From: Treponema rectale
GTDB taxonomy: Bacteria; Spirochaetota; Spirochaetia; Treponematales; Treponemataceae
Direction: 5' to 3'
NCBI RefSeq assembly: GCF_014202035.1
Contig: NZ_JACHFR010000003.1
Span: forward strand, 186,001-250,000
DNA: 64,000 bases
A program made the translations under genes and the position numbers. The notes under the pieces are model-generated. The model was not told the origin of the DNA. It was given only the letters and a program-made list of their open reading frames with translations, and searched no databases. Every line of letters begins with the position of its first letter. Position 1 is the stretch's first letter. Below, piece after piece: positions 26,346 through 35,405 of the stretch.

Positions 26346-28127
26346 TTACTGAGCTGCATCAAGAACAGCCTTGATTTCTGCAGAAATCTTATTGCAAAGA
26401 TCATCTGCTTCTTTTTTAGCTGCTGCAAGAGCTGCATCTGTTTTTTCTGCAACAGGAACAGTTGAATTGATATAGAACTTAATCTTTGGTTCAGTTCCTG
26501 AAGGGCGTGCACTTACGACTGTTCCACCTTCGAGGAAGAACTGAAGTACGTTGCTCTTTGGAAGGCTTACGCTTTCCTTTACAGAAGGGTTGAGAGGATC
26601 AAAAGAAACGCTTTCCTGTACGTCGCGGATCTTGAGAACTTTTTTTCCGCCTAAAGTTTTAAGACCTTCTGAGCGGAGTTTTGTCATGATTCCCTTCATG
26701 ATTCCAGGGCCTGAAATTCCAGGGAAGTACTGGTTGATTGAAACATCCTGGTAAAGACCGTATTCCTTGTACATTTCGTTGAGGCGGTCAAGAAGTGACT
26801 TACCTTTGCTTGCCCAGTAGAGGGTCATTTCTGCACACATTGCAGCAGCACTTACACCGTCCTTGTCGCGGATCTGTGTTTCGATAAGGTATCCGTAGCT
26901 TTCTTCAAAACCGAAAACATAGTTTCCAGTTCCGTTCTTTTCCATCTGTCCTTCATCATAAGCAATCCATTTGAATCCTGTAAGGCATTCCTGGCTTCTT
27001 ACACCGTAGTGAGCAGCAATCTTGTCAGTAAATGGAGATGTTACGATAGAGCGGATGAGAACAGGATCTGCCGGCATCTTGTTGAATTCTTTCTTTGAAA
27101 GAAGAACATAGTCTGCAAGAAGGGCTCCCATCTGGTTTCCTGTAACAAGTACGAAGTTTCCGTCTTTGTCAGGGAATGCTGAACCGAAACGGTCTGCATC
27201 CGGGTCAGTTGCCATTACAACGTCAGCCTTTTCTTTTTTAGCAAGGTCAAGTGCCATTTTAAGGGCTGGTGCTTCTTCAGGATTTGGTTTTTCTACTGTA
27301 GGGAAGTCACCGTTTCCTTCTCTCTGTTCAGGTACGGTAATAACGTTAAGTCCGAGGTCTCCAAGAACCTTTTCTACGTGCATTGCACCTGTTCCGTGGA
27401 GTGGTGTGTATACAACTTTTACAGAAGATGCTTTTTCTTTAATGAGTTCAGGACGGAAAAGCTGGCTCTTAACCATAGCCTGGAATTTTTCATCCATTTC
27501 TTTGTCCATGAGAACAATCTTTCCTTCCTTGATTGCCTGTTCACGGTCAATGAGTTTTACTTCTTTTACTGCATTAACTTCTGTGATAATGCCTTTGTCA
27601 TGTGGTTCTACAACCTGGGCACCGTCATCCCAGTATGCCTTGTATCCGTTGTACTGAGGAGGATTATGGCTTGCTGTTACTACAACGCCAGACTTACAGC
27701 CCAGTGTGCGGATTGCAAAAGACAGTTCAGGAGTTGGTCTCATTCCTGTAAAGAGATATGCCCTGATACCGTTTGCTGCAAATACGCGTGCAGTGATATC
27801 TGAGAATTTGTCATGGTTGTGCCTTGAGTCGTAGGCAATAGCAACGCTTAAGGTTCCCTTTTTGTGTTCTTCAGGGAATGCCTTGATAAGATAGTTTGCA
27901 AGTCCCTGTGTTGCTTTAGAAATGTTAAGTGTGTTCATGCGGTTTGTTCCGCCGCCCATAACTCCGCGCAGACCGCCGGTTCCAAATTCAAGAGACTGAT
28001 AGAAACGGTCTTCAAGTTCTTTCATGTCTTTTTTAGCAACAAGTTCTTCTACCTGTGAGCGGAATGAATCATCTTTTTCTTCCGCAATGTACTGCTGTGC
28101 TTTAGCAAGAATTTCCTGTTCGTTCAT
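26346..28127 (-). CDS. Phosphoglucomutase / phosphomannomutase (alpha-D-phosphohexomutase)
   Basis: A 593-residue four-domain phosphohexomutase. Phosphoserine loop VVVTASHNPPQYNG (Ser153), metal loop ATDPDADRFG, sugar-binding loop GFEESYG, and phosphate-binding loop RPSGTEPKIKFYI. GFEESYG and the length fit the PgcA/PGM2-like glucose-1-phosphate/glucose-6-phosphate enzymes of bacteria. Cytoplasmic; supplies glucose-1-phosphate for glycans and glycogen. A second, divergent family member lies at 35406. The leader contains the 28167-28194 hairpin. Confidence 0.92.
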   Translation of the reverse strand: MNEQEILAKAQQYIAEEKDDSFRSQVEELVAKKDMKELEDRFYQSLEFGTGGLRGVMGGGTNRMNTLNISKATQGLANYLIKAFPEEHKKGTLSVAIAYDSRHNHDKFSDITARVFAANGIRAYLFTGMRPTPELSFAIRTLGCKSGVVVTASHNPPQYNGYKAYWDDGAQVVEPHDKGIITEVNAVKEVKLIDREQAIKEGKIVLMDKEMDEKFQAMVKSQLFRPELIKEKASSVKVVYTPLHGTGAMHVEKVLGDLGLNVITVPEQREGNGDFPTVEKPNPEEAPALKMALDLAKKEKADVVMATDPDADRFGSAFPDKDGNFVLVTGNQMGALLADYVLLSKKEFNKMPADPVLIRSIVTSPFTDKIAAHYGVRSQECLTGFKWIAYDEGQMEKNGTGNYVFGFEESYGYLIETQIRDKDGVSAAAMCAEMTLYWASKGKSLLDRLNEMYKEYGLYQDVSINQYFPGISGPGIMKGIMTKLRSEGLKTLGGKKVLKIRDVQESVSFDPLNPSVKESVSLPKSNVLQFFLEGGTVVSARPSGTEPKIKFYINSTVPVAEKTDAALAAAKKEADDLCNKISAEIKAVLDAAQ

Positions 28128-28166
28128 GTTTATCCTCTTTTGCTGTTAAAATGTGTACAAAAGTAA

Positions 28167-28194
28167 CGGATGCCCGAAAATCTCAGAGCATCCG
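28167..28194 (-). terminator. Hairpin between the pnr operon and the phosphoglucomutase gene
   Basis: CGGATGC (28188-28194 as minus-strand 5' arm) pairs with GCATCCG (28167-28173), followed by TTACTTTT on the minus strand. It may end the pnr transcript, or be a leader hairpin of the downstream gene. The T tract is interrupted, hence the low score. Confidence 0.4.
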
Positions 28195-28260
28195 CCTAAA
28201 ATATATCAGAATAAGTTAGTTTCTGCTACCACTTTTAAAAATTAAGTTTAAGGGCAGAAC

Positions 28261-29226
28261 TCAGCGTGTTCCCTTGTCGTAAGGAATTCCTTCTGCCTTT
28301 GGAGCACGGGATTTCTTTGACGTAAGGGCAAGTACGATAAGCGAAATTATGTAAGGAAGCATCTGGAACGTTTCGCTTGGAAGATGGAGTACGTCAAGTG
28401 CCTTAAGGAGAATGTCAAAGCCTGAGTAGGTAAATGACAGTGCATAGAAGAAACCGAAGAGAAGGGCAGAACCTGCGATGTAGAGAGGTTTCCACTGACC
28501 GAAAATCATTACTGCAAGGGCAAGAAATCCTGCTCCCGTTACACCTGTTGAGAATTTCCATTCTGCAGAAGCTGAAGAAATGTATGTGATTCCTCCGATA
28601 CCGCCAAGTGCTCCTGAAATGAGAACGCCTGCATAACGCATCTTGTAAACGTTGATACCTACGCTGTCTGCTGCCTGAGGATGTTCTCCGCAGGACCAGA
28701 GTCTTAAACCGAATCTTGTCTTGTACAGGATTACGGTTGCTGCTGCAAGTACCAGTACTGCAATTATGATGAACCAGTTGAATTTAAAAGAACCTATGCT
28801 GAGAAGAAGGGATTCCCTCTGCTCGTTGTACTTCAATATATCAGAAAAGTCCTGCTGCGGTTCGTTTGCAGTGCGGGCTGTATTGAATGAAGTTACGATA
28901 ACGGTTGCTGCTGCAGTTGCAAGCATGTTGATGGCCGTTCCTACAAGTGTCTGGTCTGCCTTGAAGTTTATTGCAGCTACGGCAAGGAGAAGGGAAGAAA
29001 TCATTCCGCAGAGGGCACTTACCAGAATCGTAAGGAGGACAATTACAAAAGGACTTGTTCCTGCCGAAATCTGAGAAAGCACGAAGGCTCCTCCCAGCGC
29101 ACCGAATACCATTATTCCTTCAAGACCGATGTTGATTACGCCGGAGCGTTCAGAAAACATTCCGCCTAATGCTACAAGTATAAGAACAGAAGCAAAAATT
29201 AATGTGTACTGTATGATAAGGGCCAT
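28261..29226 (-). CDS. pnrE: Purine-nucleoside ABC transporter permease (PnrE-like)
   Basis: A 321-residue BPD_transp_2-family permease with about eight to nine TM helices and the conserved SERSGVINIGLEGIMVFGALG segment near the N-terminus, plus the cytoplasmic loop GLRLWSCGEHPQAADSVGI. These are typical of branched-type nucleoside permeases (YufQ/NupQ class). It pairs with the permease at 29226 to form the inner-membrane channel. Their ATG and stop overlap by one base. It corresponds by gene order to PnrE of T. pallidum. Confidence 0.88.
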   Translation of the reverse strand: MALIIQYTLIFASVLILVALGGMFSERSGVINIGLEGIMVFGALGGAFVLSQISAGTSPFVIVLLTILVSALCGMISSLLLAVAAINFKADQTLVGTAINMLATAAATVIVTSFNTARTANEPQQDFSDILKYNEQRESLLLSIGSFKFNWFIIIAVLVLAAATVILYKTRFGLRLWSCGEHPQAADSVGINVYKMRYAGVLISGALGGIGGITYISSASAEWKFSTGVTGAGFLALAVMIFGQWKPLYIAGSALLFGFFYALSFTYSGFDILLKALDVLHLPSETFQMLPYIISLIVLALTSKKSRAPKAEGIPYDKGTR

Positions 29227-30332
29227 TATGCAGCCTCCTTACTTGAAGTTCTGTTTTTCTTTGCCGTAAATTTTGTAATTATGGTTTTGAATATAAGTAC
29301 GAATGAGCAAAGATAGATGATTATTGAAGAAATCAAATCAGCAATATGTGGATTGTAGTAGGTTGTATCAAGGGCGGCACCTCCGGAAGTAATGTGCTGG
29401 ATGAAGAATCCTGCGAAAATTGTTCCGATAGGGTTAAGGCCTCCAAGGAAGGCAACTGCAATACCGTTGAATCCCATTCCAGGAACAGCTGCGCTTGTTT
29501 CCCACTGCTGCATGTCCGTAAGGTAGTAAAGGCCTGCTGCCATGCCTGCAAGGGCACCTGAGATTGCCATTGTAATGATGATGTTTGTCTTTGCCTTCAT
29601 GCCGGCATATTTTGCTGCGTTTTTATTGAATCCGGTAGCCCTGAGTTCATATCCGAAAGTAGTTTTTGTAAGGACGATAAGGATTGCTATGGCAACGATT
29701 ATTGCCAGAGGAATTGCTATGGTTGCATAGCGGCAATTGAAAACCTTATCAAGTCCCATCTTCGGAAGAAGGGAATCAGGAGAAACGGCGGTAATATTGT
29801 AAGTAAGGGATTTTGAGCTGTTCATTACTGCCGGTCTTTTAAGGATAGTGTTGGTAATGTAAAGTCCGATCCAGTTAAGCATGATGCATGCAATTACTTC
29901 GTTTACGTTAAACATTGCCTTGAAGAATCCTGCCAGTGCGCCCCAGAGTGCTCCTGAAAGTATTGCAAAAATAAGGCACAGGTACCACGGCATGTGGAAT
30001 CTTACGGCACAGGTAAGGGTAACTGCAATGGCAATACAGTACTGTCCGCCGGCACCGATGTTAAAAAGACCTGCTTTATAGGCAAAGAGAACTGAAAGTC
30101 CGCAGAGAATCAGCGGAACTGCCTGTACCAGGGTGTTTCCAAGATTTTCAAGAATCAGGTCCCCTGTTGGAAAATTAAGGAAGTTCAGAAGAATTGTCTG
30201 AATTCCTTCACCTGCGTGTTCTGCGTTAATGAACAGGAGTACGATAAATCCTGCCAGAATTCCCAAAAGGGCACAGAAAACGGCTGAAACTATTGATTTA
30301 AAGCTTTCGCTTTCTAAAATATTATTTTTCAT
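29226..30332 (-). CDS. pnrD: Purine-nucleoside ABC transporter permease (PnrD-like)
   Basis: A 368-residue polytopic protein, the second half of the channel. The permease signature is YKAGLFNIGAGGQYCIAIAVTL, with the coupling loop FGYELRATGFNKNAAKYAGM. The N-terminal signal-anchor helix and long first loop fit NupP/YufP. The start overlaps the end of the ATPase gene by four bases, so translation is coupled. Confidence 0.88.
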   Translation of the reverse strand: MKNNILESESFKSIVSAVFCALLGILAGFIVLLFINAEHAGEGIQTILLNFLNFPTGDLILENLGNTLVQAVPLILCGLSVLFAYKAGLFNIGAGGQYCIAIAVTLTCAVRFHMPWYLCLIFAILSGALWGALAGFFKAMFNVNEVIACIMLNWIGLYITNTILKRPAVMNSSKSLTYNITAVSPDSLLPKMGLDKVFNCRYATIAIPLAIIVAIAILIVLTKTTFGYELRATGFNKNAAKYAGMKAKTNIIITMAISGALAGMAAGLYYLTDMQQWETSAAVPGMGFNGIAVAFLGGLNPIGTIFAGFFIQHITSGGAALDTTYYNPHIADLISSIIIYLCSFVLIFKTIITKFTAKKNRTSSKEAA

Positions 30333-31867
30333 TTGTCATTCCCCTGTCGTTTTGCACCTGACATGTAAAGTCCAAGTTCCTTGAATGTGATTTCTTCAGG
30401 CTTAAACTCTCCGTTGATTTCTCCTTCGTACATAACGAGGATTCTGTCTGCAAGGGCAAATACTTCTGAAAGTTCGTAAGAAACCAGAAGAACACCGGCT
30501 CCTCTGTCTCTGTCTGCTACAATCTGCTTGTGAATGTATTCGATGGCACCAACATCAAGACCGCGGGTTGGCTGTACTGCGATAAGAAGTTTGTGTTCCT
30601 TGTCAAGTTCGCGGGCTATGATTGCTTTCTGCTGGTTTCCTCCTGACATGGCACGGACAGTAGTTTTTGTTCCCTGACCTGATCTTACGTCAAACTGATT
30701 AATAAGGCGTTCTGCATATTCAGTAACAGCTTCCTTCTTTATAAAGCCTTTGTTCTGGAAGTCTTTCTGCCAGTAACGCTGAAGGACAATGTTCTGCTCA
30801 AGATTGTAGTCAAGAACAAGACCGTGCTTATGGCGGTCTTCCGGAATATGGCTCATTCCGTCAATGGAACGCTGCCTGATGGATTCTTTAGTAATGTCTT
30901 TTCCGCCGAGAATGATTGAGGTGTCGGCAGAGGCAAGAGGTTCAAGTCCTGTAAGTCCGTGAATGAACTCTGACTGTCCGTTTCCGTCAATACCTGCAAT
31001 ACATACGATTTCTCCTGAATGAACTTCAAGACTTACGTTTTTTACTGCAAGGGCATCATGGATGCGGCTCTTTACGCAGAGATTTTTAATTTCGAGTACA
31101 GTATCTCCCGGTTTTGCAGGGGCTTTATCTACCTGAAGCTGAACGTCACGGCCAACCATCATATGGCTTAAGTCATTTTCATTTGTATCTTTTATGTCTA
31201 CGGTGCCGATGTATTTTCCCTTCCTGAGAACGGAACATCTGTCGGCAACCTGCATGATTTCTGCGAGTTTATGTGTGATGAAAAGAATTGATTTTCCTTC
31301 TGCTGCAAGATTTTTCATAATCTGCATGAGTTCTGTAATTTCCTGCGGAGTAAGAACTGCTGTAGGTTCATCAAAAATAAGTATTTCATTTTCCCTGTAG
31401 AGCATTTTAAGTATTTCTACGCGCTGCTGCATTCCTACAGGTATGTCTTCAATAATTGCATCCGGGTCAACAGAAAGCCCGTAGCGGTTGCTGAGTTCTA
31501 TGATTTTTTCTCTGGCTTCTTTTCTTTTAAGAAAACCGTATTTTGCCGGTTCTGATCCGAGAATGATGTTGTCAAGTACTGAAAAGGTTTCCACAAGCTT
31601 GAAGTGCTGGTGAACCATTCCGATGCCGAGAGCCGTAGCATCATTAGGATTATTGATTTTTACTTCGACGCCGTCTTTTTTTATCTTTCCTTCTTCCGGC
31701 TGGTAAAGACCGAAAAGAACGCTCATAAGGGTTGATTTTCCGGCACCGTTCTCTCCCAGAAGGGCATGAATCTCACCTTTTTTTAACTGAAGCGTAATGT
31801 TGTCATTAGCAGTGATTCCGGGGAATCTTTTTGTAATGTTGAGCATTTCGATAATGAATTCACTCAT
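30329..31867 (-). CDS. pnrC: Purine-nucleoside ABC transporter ATP-binding protein (PnrC-like)
   Basis: A 512-residue fused double-NBD ATPase of the sugar/nucleoside type. NBD1: Walker [10 protein letters not shown], degenerate signature [11 protein letters not shown], Walker [17 protein letters not shown]2: degenerate Walker [10 protein letters not shown], signature [15 protein letters not shown], and TRGLDVGA. It powers nucleoside uptake. It is separated from the binding-protein gene by an intrinsic hairpin that probably lowers its expression relative to pnrA. Confidence 0.92.
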   Translation of the reverse strand: MSEFIIEMLNITKRFPGITANDNITLQLKKGEIHALLGENGAGKSTLMSVLFGLYQPEEGKIKKDGVEVKINNPNDATALGIGMVHQHFKLVETFSVLDNIILGSEPAKYGFLKRKEAREKIIELSNRYGLSVDPDAIIEDIPVGMQQRVEILKMLYRENEILIFDEPTAVLTPQEITELMQIMKNLAAEGKSILFITHKLAEIMQVADRCSVLRKGKYIGTVDIKDTNENDLSHMMVGRDVQLQVDKAPAKPGDTVLEIKNLCVKSRIHDALAVKNVSLEVHSGEIVCIAGIDGNGQSEFIHGLTGLEPLASADTSIILGGKDITKESIRQRSIDGMSHIPEDRHKHGLVLDYNLEQNIVLQRYWQKDFQNKGFIKKEAVTEYAERLINQFDVRSGQGTKTTVRAMSGGNQQKAIIARELDKEHKLLIAVQPTRGLDVGAIEYIHKQIVADRDRGAGVLLVSYELSEVFALADRILVMYEGEINGEFKPEEITFKELGLYMSGAKRQGNDK

Positions 31868-31884
31868 GTTGTAGTCCTTTTTGG

Positions 31885-31926
31885 AAAAAAAATGTCATCA
31901 CTCAGTTTTTGCTGAATGATGACATT
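31885..31926 (-). terminator. Intercistronic hairpin between pnrA and the transporter genes
   Basis: On the minus strand AATGTCATCA (31926 to 31917) pairs with TGATGACATT (31900 to 31891); the loop is TTCAGCAAAAACTGAG-like with its own CAG/CTG pairing, then a T run. It probably acts as a partial terminator giving more pnrA than permease mRNA. Confidence 0.8.
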
Positions 31927-31946
31927 TCTTCTATTTTTAAGATTTA

Positions 31947-33083
31947 TTATTTAATGTTTCCGTATGTGTTGAATTTGATTGCAACAGAAGGTTCTTTTTC
32001 AATTTCAGCAGATACAGAAAGTTCACCTGTAAAGAGCTTTGTTACAAGTGCCTTGTAGTCATCTACAGAGAAGTTTTTCATAGACCATGTGTCTGTAGGA
32101 AGCTGAACGTAGTTGCTCTCGATGTTTGTAGAAGAAACAAGACCGAGGCTTGTAATCTGTCCGCCGTATACGTCATCCCATGTGTTGTTGAGGATTGCAG
32201 CAAGGTTTGCCTTTACTGTAGGTGCAAGACCCTTCATTGCAGAAGTGATGCACATTCCGTCTCCGTAAGTAGAGTTGATGAGGGCACTCTGGTCTGTATC
32301 TACACCGATGAGTTTTCCGCCAACATCTTTTGCAGCTTCACATGCTGATGTAAAGATTCCGCCGCCGCATGCAAATACAACCTGTACTCCGCGTGCTGTG
32401 TACCATGAATCCATTACACCCTTAATCTGAGCGTCACCGAAGAACTGGTTACCGTAAACATATTCAACAGTAACTTTGTCTGCTTTTCCGGCTTCAACAG
32501 CAGCCTGGTTTGCACCCTGAACAAATCCGTATCCGTAGCGGACTACAGCAGGTACTGCCATTCCGCCAAGGAATCCCAGGTGTTCGTATCCTTCTTTAAC
32601 TGCAGCGTATCCAGCCATGTAGCCAGGAATCTGTTCGTCATATACTGCACAGAAAACGTTGCCAGGAAGTGTGTATCCTGCTTTTCCTGCAGCCTGTGCT
32701 GCACCTTCAATATCTCCCTTTGATACGTCAAGGGCGATGAATTTAATGTTAGGATATTTTTCTGCTCTTTCTACGATAGCTTCTGCAAAAAGGAATCCTG
32801 GAAGTACGATAGCCTTGATTTTTCCTTCTTTTGCAGCAAGATCAATTGAAGCAACACGTGCTGATGTTGTGTTTGCTGTTGGTTTGAAATACTTGAAAGT
32901 AAGGTTGTTTTCTTTTGCGAATTCCTTACATGCTTCATAAGTTGTCTGGTTGAATGACTGGTCTGTGATGTCTCCTGAGTCTGTAACCATACAGATGTCA
33001 GCTCCACCTTTTTTGGAATTACATGAAGTAAGTCCTGTAAATGCCGTGAGTGCTACTAAAGCAGCTGCAAGCAGTTTTTTCAT
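31947..33083 (-). CDS. pnrA: Purine-nucleoside-binding lipoprotein (PnrA/TmpC, BMP family)
   Basis: ATG 33083 is chosen (MKKLLAAALV...) because GAAGGAG lies upstream; an in-frame ATG at 33137 gives an Arg/Lys-rich leader that does not fit a signal peptide. Lipobox LTSC (Cys21). Basic-membrane-protein fold: VTDSGDITDQSFNQTTYEACKE, GFLGGMAVPAVVRYGYGF, VFACGGGIFTSACEA and IGVDTDQSAL. The family includes T. pallidum TmpC/PnrA, shown to bind purine nucleosides. It delivers ligand to the 28261-31867 permease complex. First gene of the operon, with a consensus promoter. Confidence 0.93.
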   Translation of the reverse strand: MKKLLAAALVALTAFTGLTSCNSKKGGADICMVTDSGDITDQSFNQTTYEACKEFAKENNLTFKYFKPTANTTSARVASIDLAAKEGKIKAIVLPGFLFAEAIVERAEKYPNIKFIALDVSKGDIEGAAQAAGKAGYTLPGNVFCAVYDEQIPGYMAGYAAVKEGYEHLGFLGGMAVPAVVRYGYGFVQGANQAAVEAGKADKVTVEYVYGNQFFGDAQIKGVMDSWYTARGVQVVFACGGGIFTSACEAAKDVGGKLIGVDTDQSALINSTYGDGMCITSAMKGLAPTVKANLAAILNNTWDDVYGGQITSLGLVSSTNIESNYVQLPTDTWSMKNFSVDDYKALVTKLFTGELSVSAEIEKEPSVAIKFNTYGNIK

Positions 33084-33152
33084 GTTTGTTTTTCTCCTTC
33101 TTTGAATGTTTTTTTTTAGGATCCTGTGGTTTTTCAAAACCGCGTATCGATT

Positions 33153-33181
33153 ATTATAAATCTAAGGTTTTTAAAACACAA
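33153..33181 (-). promoter_or_regulatory. pnrA: pnr operon promoter
   Basis: On the minus strand, TTGTGT (33176-33181) and a perfect TATAAT (33153-33158) are 17 bp apart, about 70 bp before the pnrA ATG. Confidence 0.75.
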
Positions 33182-33222
33182 GAAAAATATTCAATTTTAG
33201 TGAAGATTTTATATCAGTAGCG

Positions 33223-35319
33223 TCAAACTTTGAACTGATCAATCTCCTTTCCGATACGGTTAATTGATGCGTTCATTTCCGCAGAGATTCCCGTAAGGGC
33301 ATTTCCTGTTTCTTCAATTTTTGTAGCACTTGCCGTAATGACGCCTACGGAATCATTGAGGTTTCCAGAGTTGTCCTTGAGTTTTGCTACTTCTGAGAGA
33401 ATCTGGCGGCTTCCGGTACTCATTTCTCCGGCTGCTGCCTTTACGTTTGACGTGCTGTCACTCATTGTCTGTAGGGCATCAAGAACCTGTTTTGAACCTT
33501 CTGCCTGTTCTTCCATTGCGGATTTTATCTGCCTTACCAGTTCATCCGTTTCCTTTATGCTTGCAGAAACTGCCACGAAGGCTTCACTGGATTCAGAGGA
33601 AGAGGTTACTACAGTCTGAATTGACGACATGATTTTTTGAAGCTGGTCTCCGATGGTCTTTGACTGTGCGGAAGAGGTTTCGGAAAGTTTACGGATTTCA
33701 TCTGCTACTACGGCAAAGCCTTTTCCTGCGTCTCCTGCGTGGGCTGCTTCTATGGCTGCGTTCATTGCAAGAAGGTTAGTCTGCTCTGCAATTGCAGAAA
33801 TTGCTACGTTTGCCTCCTGAAGCATTGTTGATTGAGTTTCAATTTCGCTTATCTGCTCGTTTACAGTCTGCTGCTTTGAAGAACCGAGATTTGCCTTCTG
33901 CTGCAGGGAATTAAATTCCGAGGCCATCTTTTCGATGGAAGTATTTATTGCAGATATGTTGCCGATCATCTGTTCCGTTGCTGCGGAAGCCTGTGTAACT
34001 CCCGAAGACTGGTTTTGAATCATGTGTTCGAGAGACTGAATGTTTGAAGTTATTTCGGTAACAGCCGTGGCGGTTCCGTCTACGCTCTGGTTCTGGGTTC
34101 TTATGATTTCCTTAAGCTGGTTTATGCAGCCGAGTATTTCTTTGATGGAAGTTTCCGTGTCCTGAGTGCTTGCCTGAAGGTTTTCGTCTGCTGCAACAAG
34201 CTCTTTTTTTGAATCCTTTACCTGAGAGATTATTTCCTGCAGTTTCATTATGAATTTATTGAAGCCGATACCTACAGAACCGATTTCATCTGCATGTTTT
34301 ATTTCTATTCTTTGGGTAAGATCTGCATTTCCGCTGGCAATGCCTGCAATGCTTTTTCCTACAGCCTTGAGGGGTCTGAAGGCTATAAGCATCAGGGATA
34401 TTATTATTAAAAGTATAACGATGGCGATTATTATATTGCTTATTACAAGTATGTTTCTTATGCTGTTTGCAGATGCGTCAAGCTGTGGTTTTGGAATGCA
34501 GATTCCTACTGACCATCTGGTTTTGTTTACAGGAGCAAAGAAAATAACGTCAGATTCTCCCGGCATTACGAAACTGTTTACGAGTGCATTGCCTGTTTCT
34601 CCTGCAAGCATCCGTTTTGCTGCTGCATTTATGTCCAGATGACCGTCAATGCTGTCGTTAAGGAAGTTCTTCTGCATCTGAAGTTCACTGTCCGGGTGAC
34701 ACATTGCGGTTCCGTCTCCGGAAAGCATGAAGGCATAACCTTTTTCGCCAAGGGTAAAGGCATGTATTTCTGACTGAATTTTATCTATGGTTTTTACCCC
34801 GACAAACATACCGATTTTTTTACCGTCGGAAGAGTAAGCAGCTTTTGCTATCATTATTGATACTTTTCCAGTTGCTTTTGCAAAAGTTGGGTCTGCTATA
34901 AAATAATCGTCGCCTGACATTATGGCTTTGTAGTAGGCGCGGTCTGAGTTGTTACCCCGTTTACCGGAGTCATAGTAGGAATTTCCCTGAGCATCGATGA
35001 ATAGTACATAGTCAATTTCTGGTGTGCGGCGGGGAGGTGTAGTAGCTAGCCATTGTGCAATTTCTTCCGGTGAAGTGTAATTATAAACTACATCAGCATT
35101 TGTATAGAATTCCATGTGGTTGATGTTTTCATCAATCCATGAAGTTACGTATTTTGCATAGGTCTGGGCAATCTGGGTAAGATCATTATCTGCGGTTTCT
35201 TTAGATGATTTGTTTACTTCGTATACAGAAAGTTCTACCAGCAGTACGAAAAGTGCAACTATTACGATACCTGTCGTTAAAACGATTTTTCTGATGATAC
35301 TCTTCTTTTTAGGTTCCAT
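33223..35319 (-). CDS. Methyl-accepting chemotaxis protein with dCache sensor
   Basis: A 698-residue chemoreceptor: TM1 (~residues 10-30), a ~240-residue periplasmic dCache domain (VLFIDAQGNSYYDSGKRG, DRAYYKAIMSG, KIGMFVGVKTIDKIQ, GYAFMLSGDGTAMCHP), TM2 (~285-312), HAMP (FRPLKAVGKSIAGIASG), and a long helical signalling domain with the hairpin EQTNLLAMNAAIEAAHAGDAGKGFAVVADEIRKL. It senses a small ligand and controls CheA. GGAGG lies before the ATG. Unlinked to other chemotaxis genes here. The dCache pocket could bind amino acids or other small molecules; the ligand cannot be read from sequence alone. Confidence 0.93.
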   Translation of the reverse strand: MEPKKKSIIRKIVLTTGIVIVALFVLLVELSVYEVNKSSKETADNDLTQIAQTYAKYVTSWIDENINHMEFYTNADVVYNYTSPEEIAQWLATTPPRRTPEIDYVLFIDAQGNSYYDSGKRGNNSDRAYYKAIMSGDDYFIADPTFAKATGKVSIMIAKAAYSSDGKKIGMFVGVKTIDKIQSEIHAFTLGEKGYAFMLSGDGTAMCHPDSELQMQKNFLNDSIDGHLDINAAAKRMLAGETGNALVNSFVMPGESDVIFFAPVNKTRWSVGICIPKPQLDASANSIRNILVISNIIIAIVILLIIISLMLIAFRPLKAVGKSIAGIASGNADLTQRIEIKHADEIGSVGIGFNKFIMKLQEIISQVKDSKKELVAADENLQASTQDTETSIKEILGCINQLKEIIRTQNQSVDGTATAVTEITSNIQSLEHMIQNQSSGVTQASAATEQMIGNISAINTSIEKMASEFNSLQQKANLGSSKQQTVNEQISEIETQSTMLQEANVAISAIAEQTNLLAMNAAIEAAHAGDAGKGFAVVADEIRKLSETSSAQSKTIGDQLQKIMSSIQTVVTSSSESSEAFVAVSASIKETDELVRQIKSAMEEQAEGSKQVLDALQTMSDSTSNVKAAAGEMSTGSRQILSEVAKLKDNSGNLNDSVGVITASATKIEETGNALTGISAEMNASINRIGKEIDQFKV

Positions 35320-35405
35320 AAAATCAGTTTCCTCCAGTTTTTTTGCTGTTTGTTTAATATTACTTTAATTTTACATTAGGAAACTGAATTTAGCAAAGAA
35401 AAACG

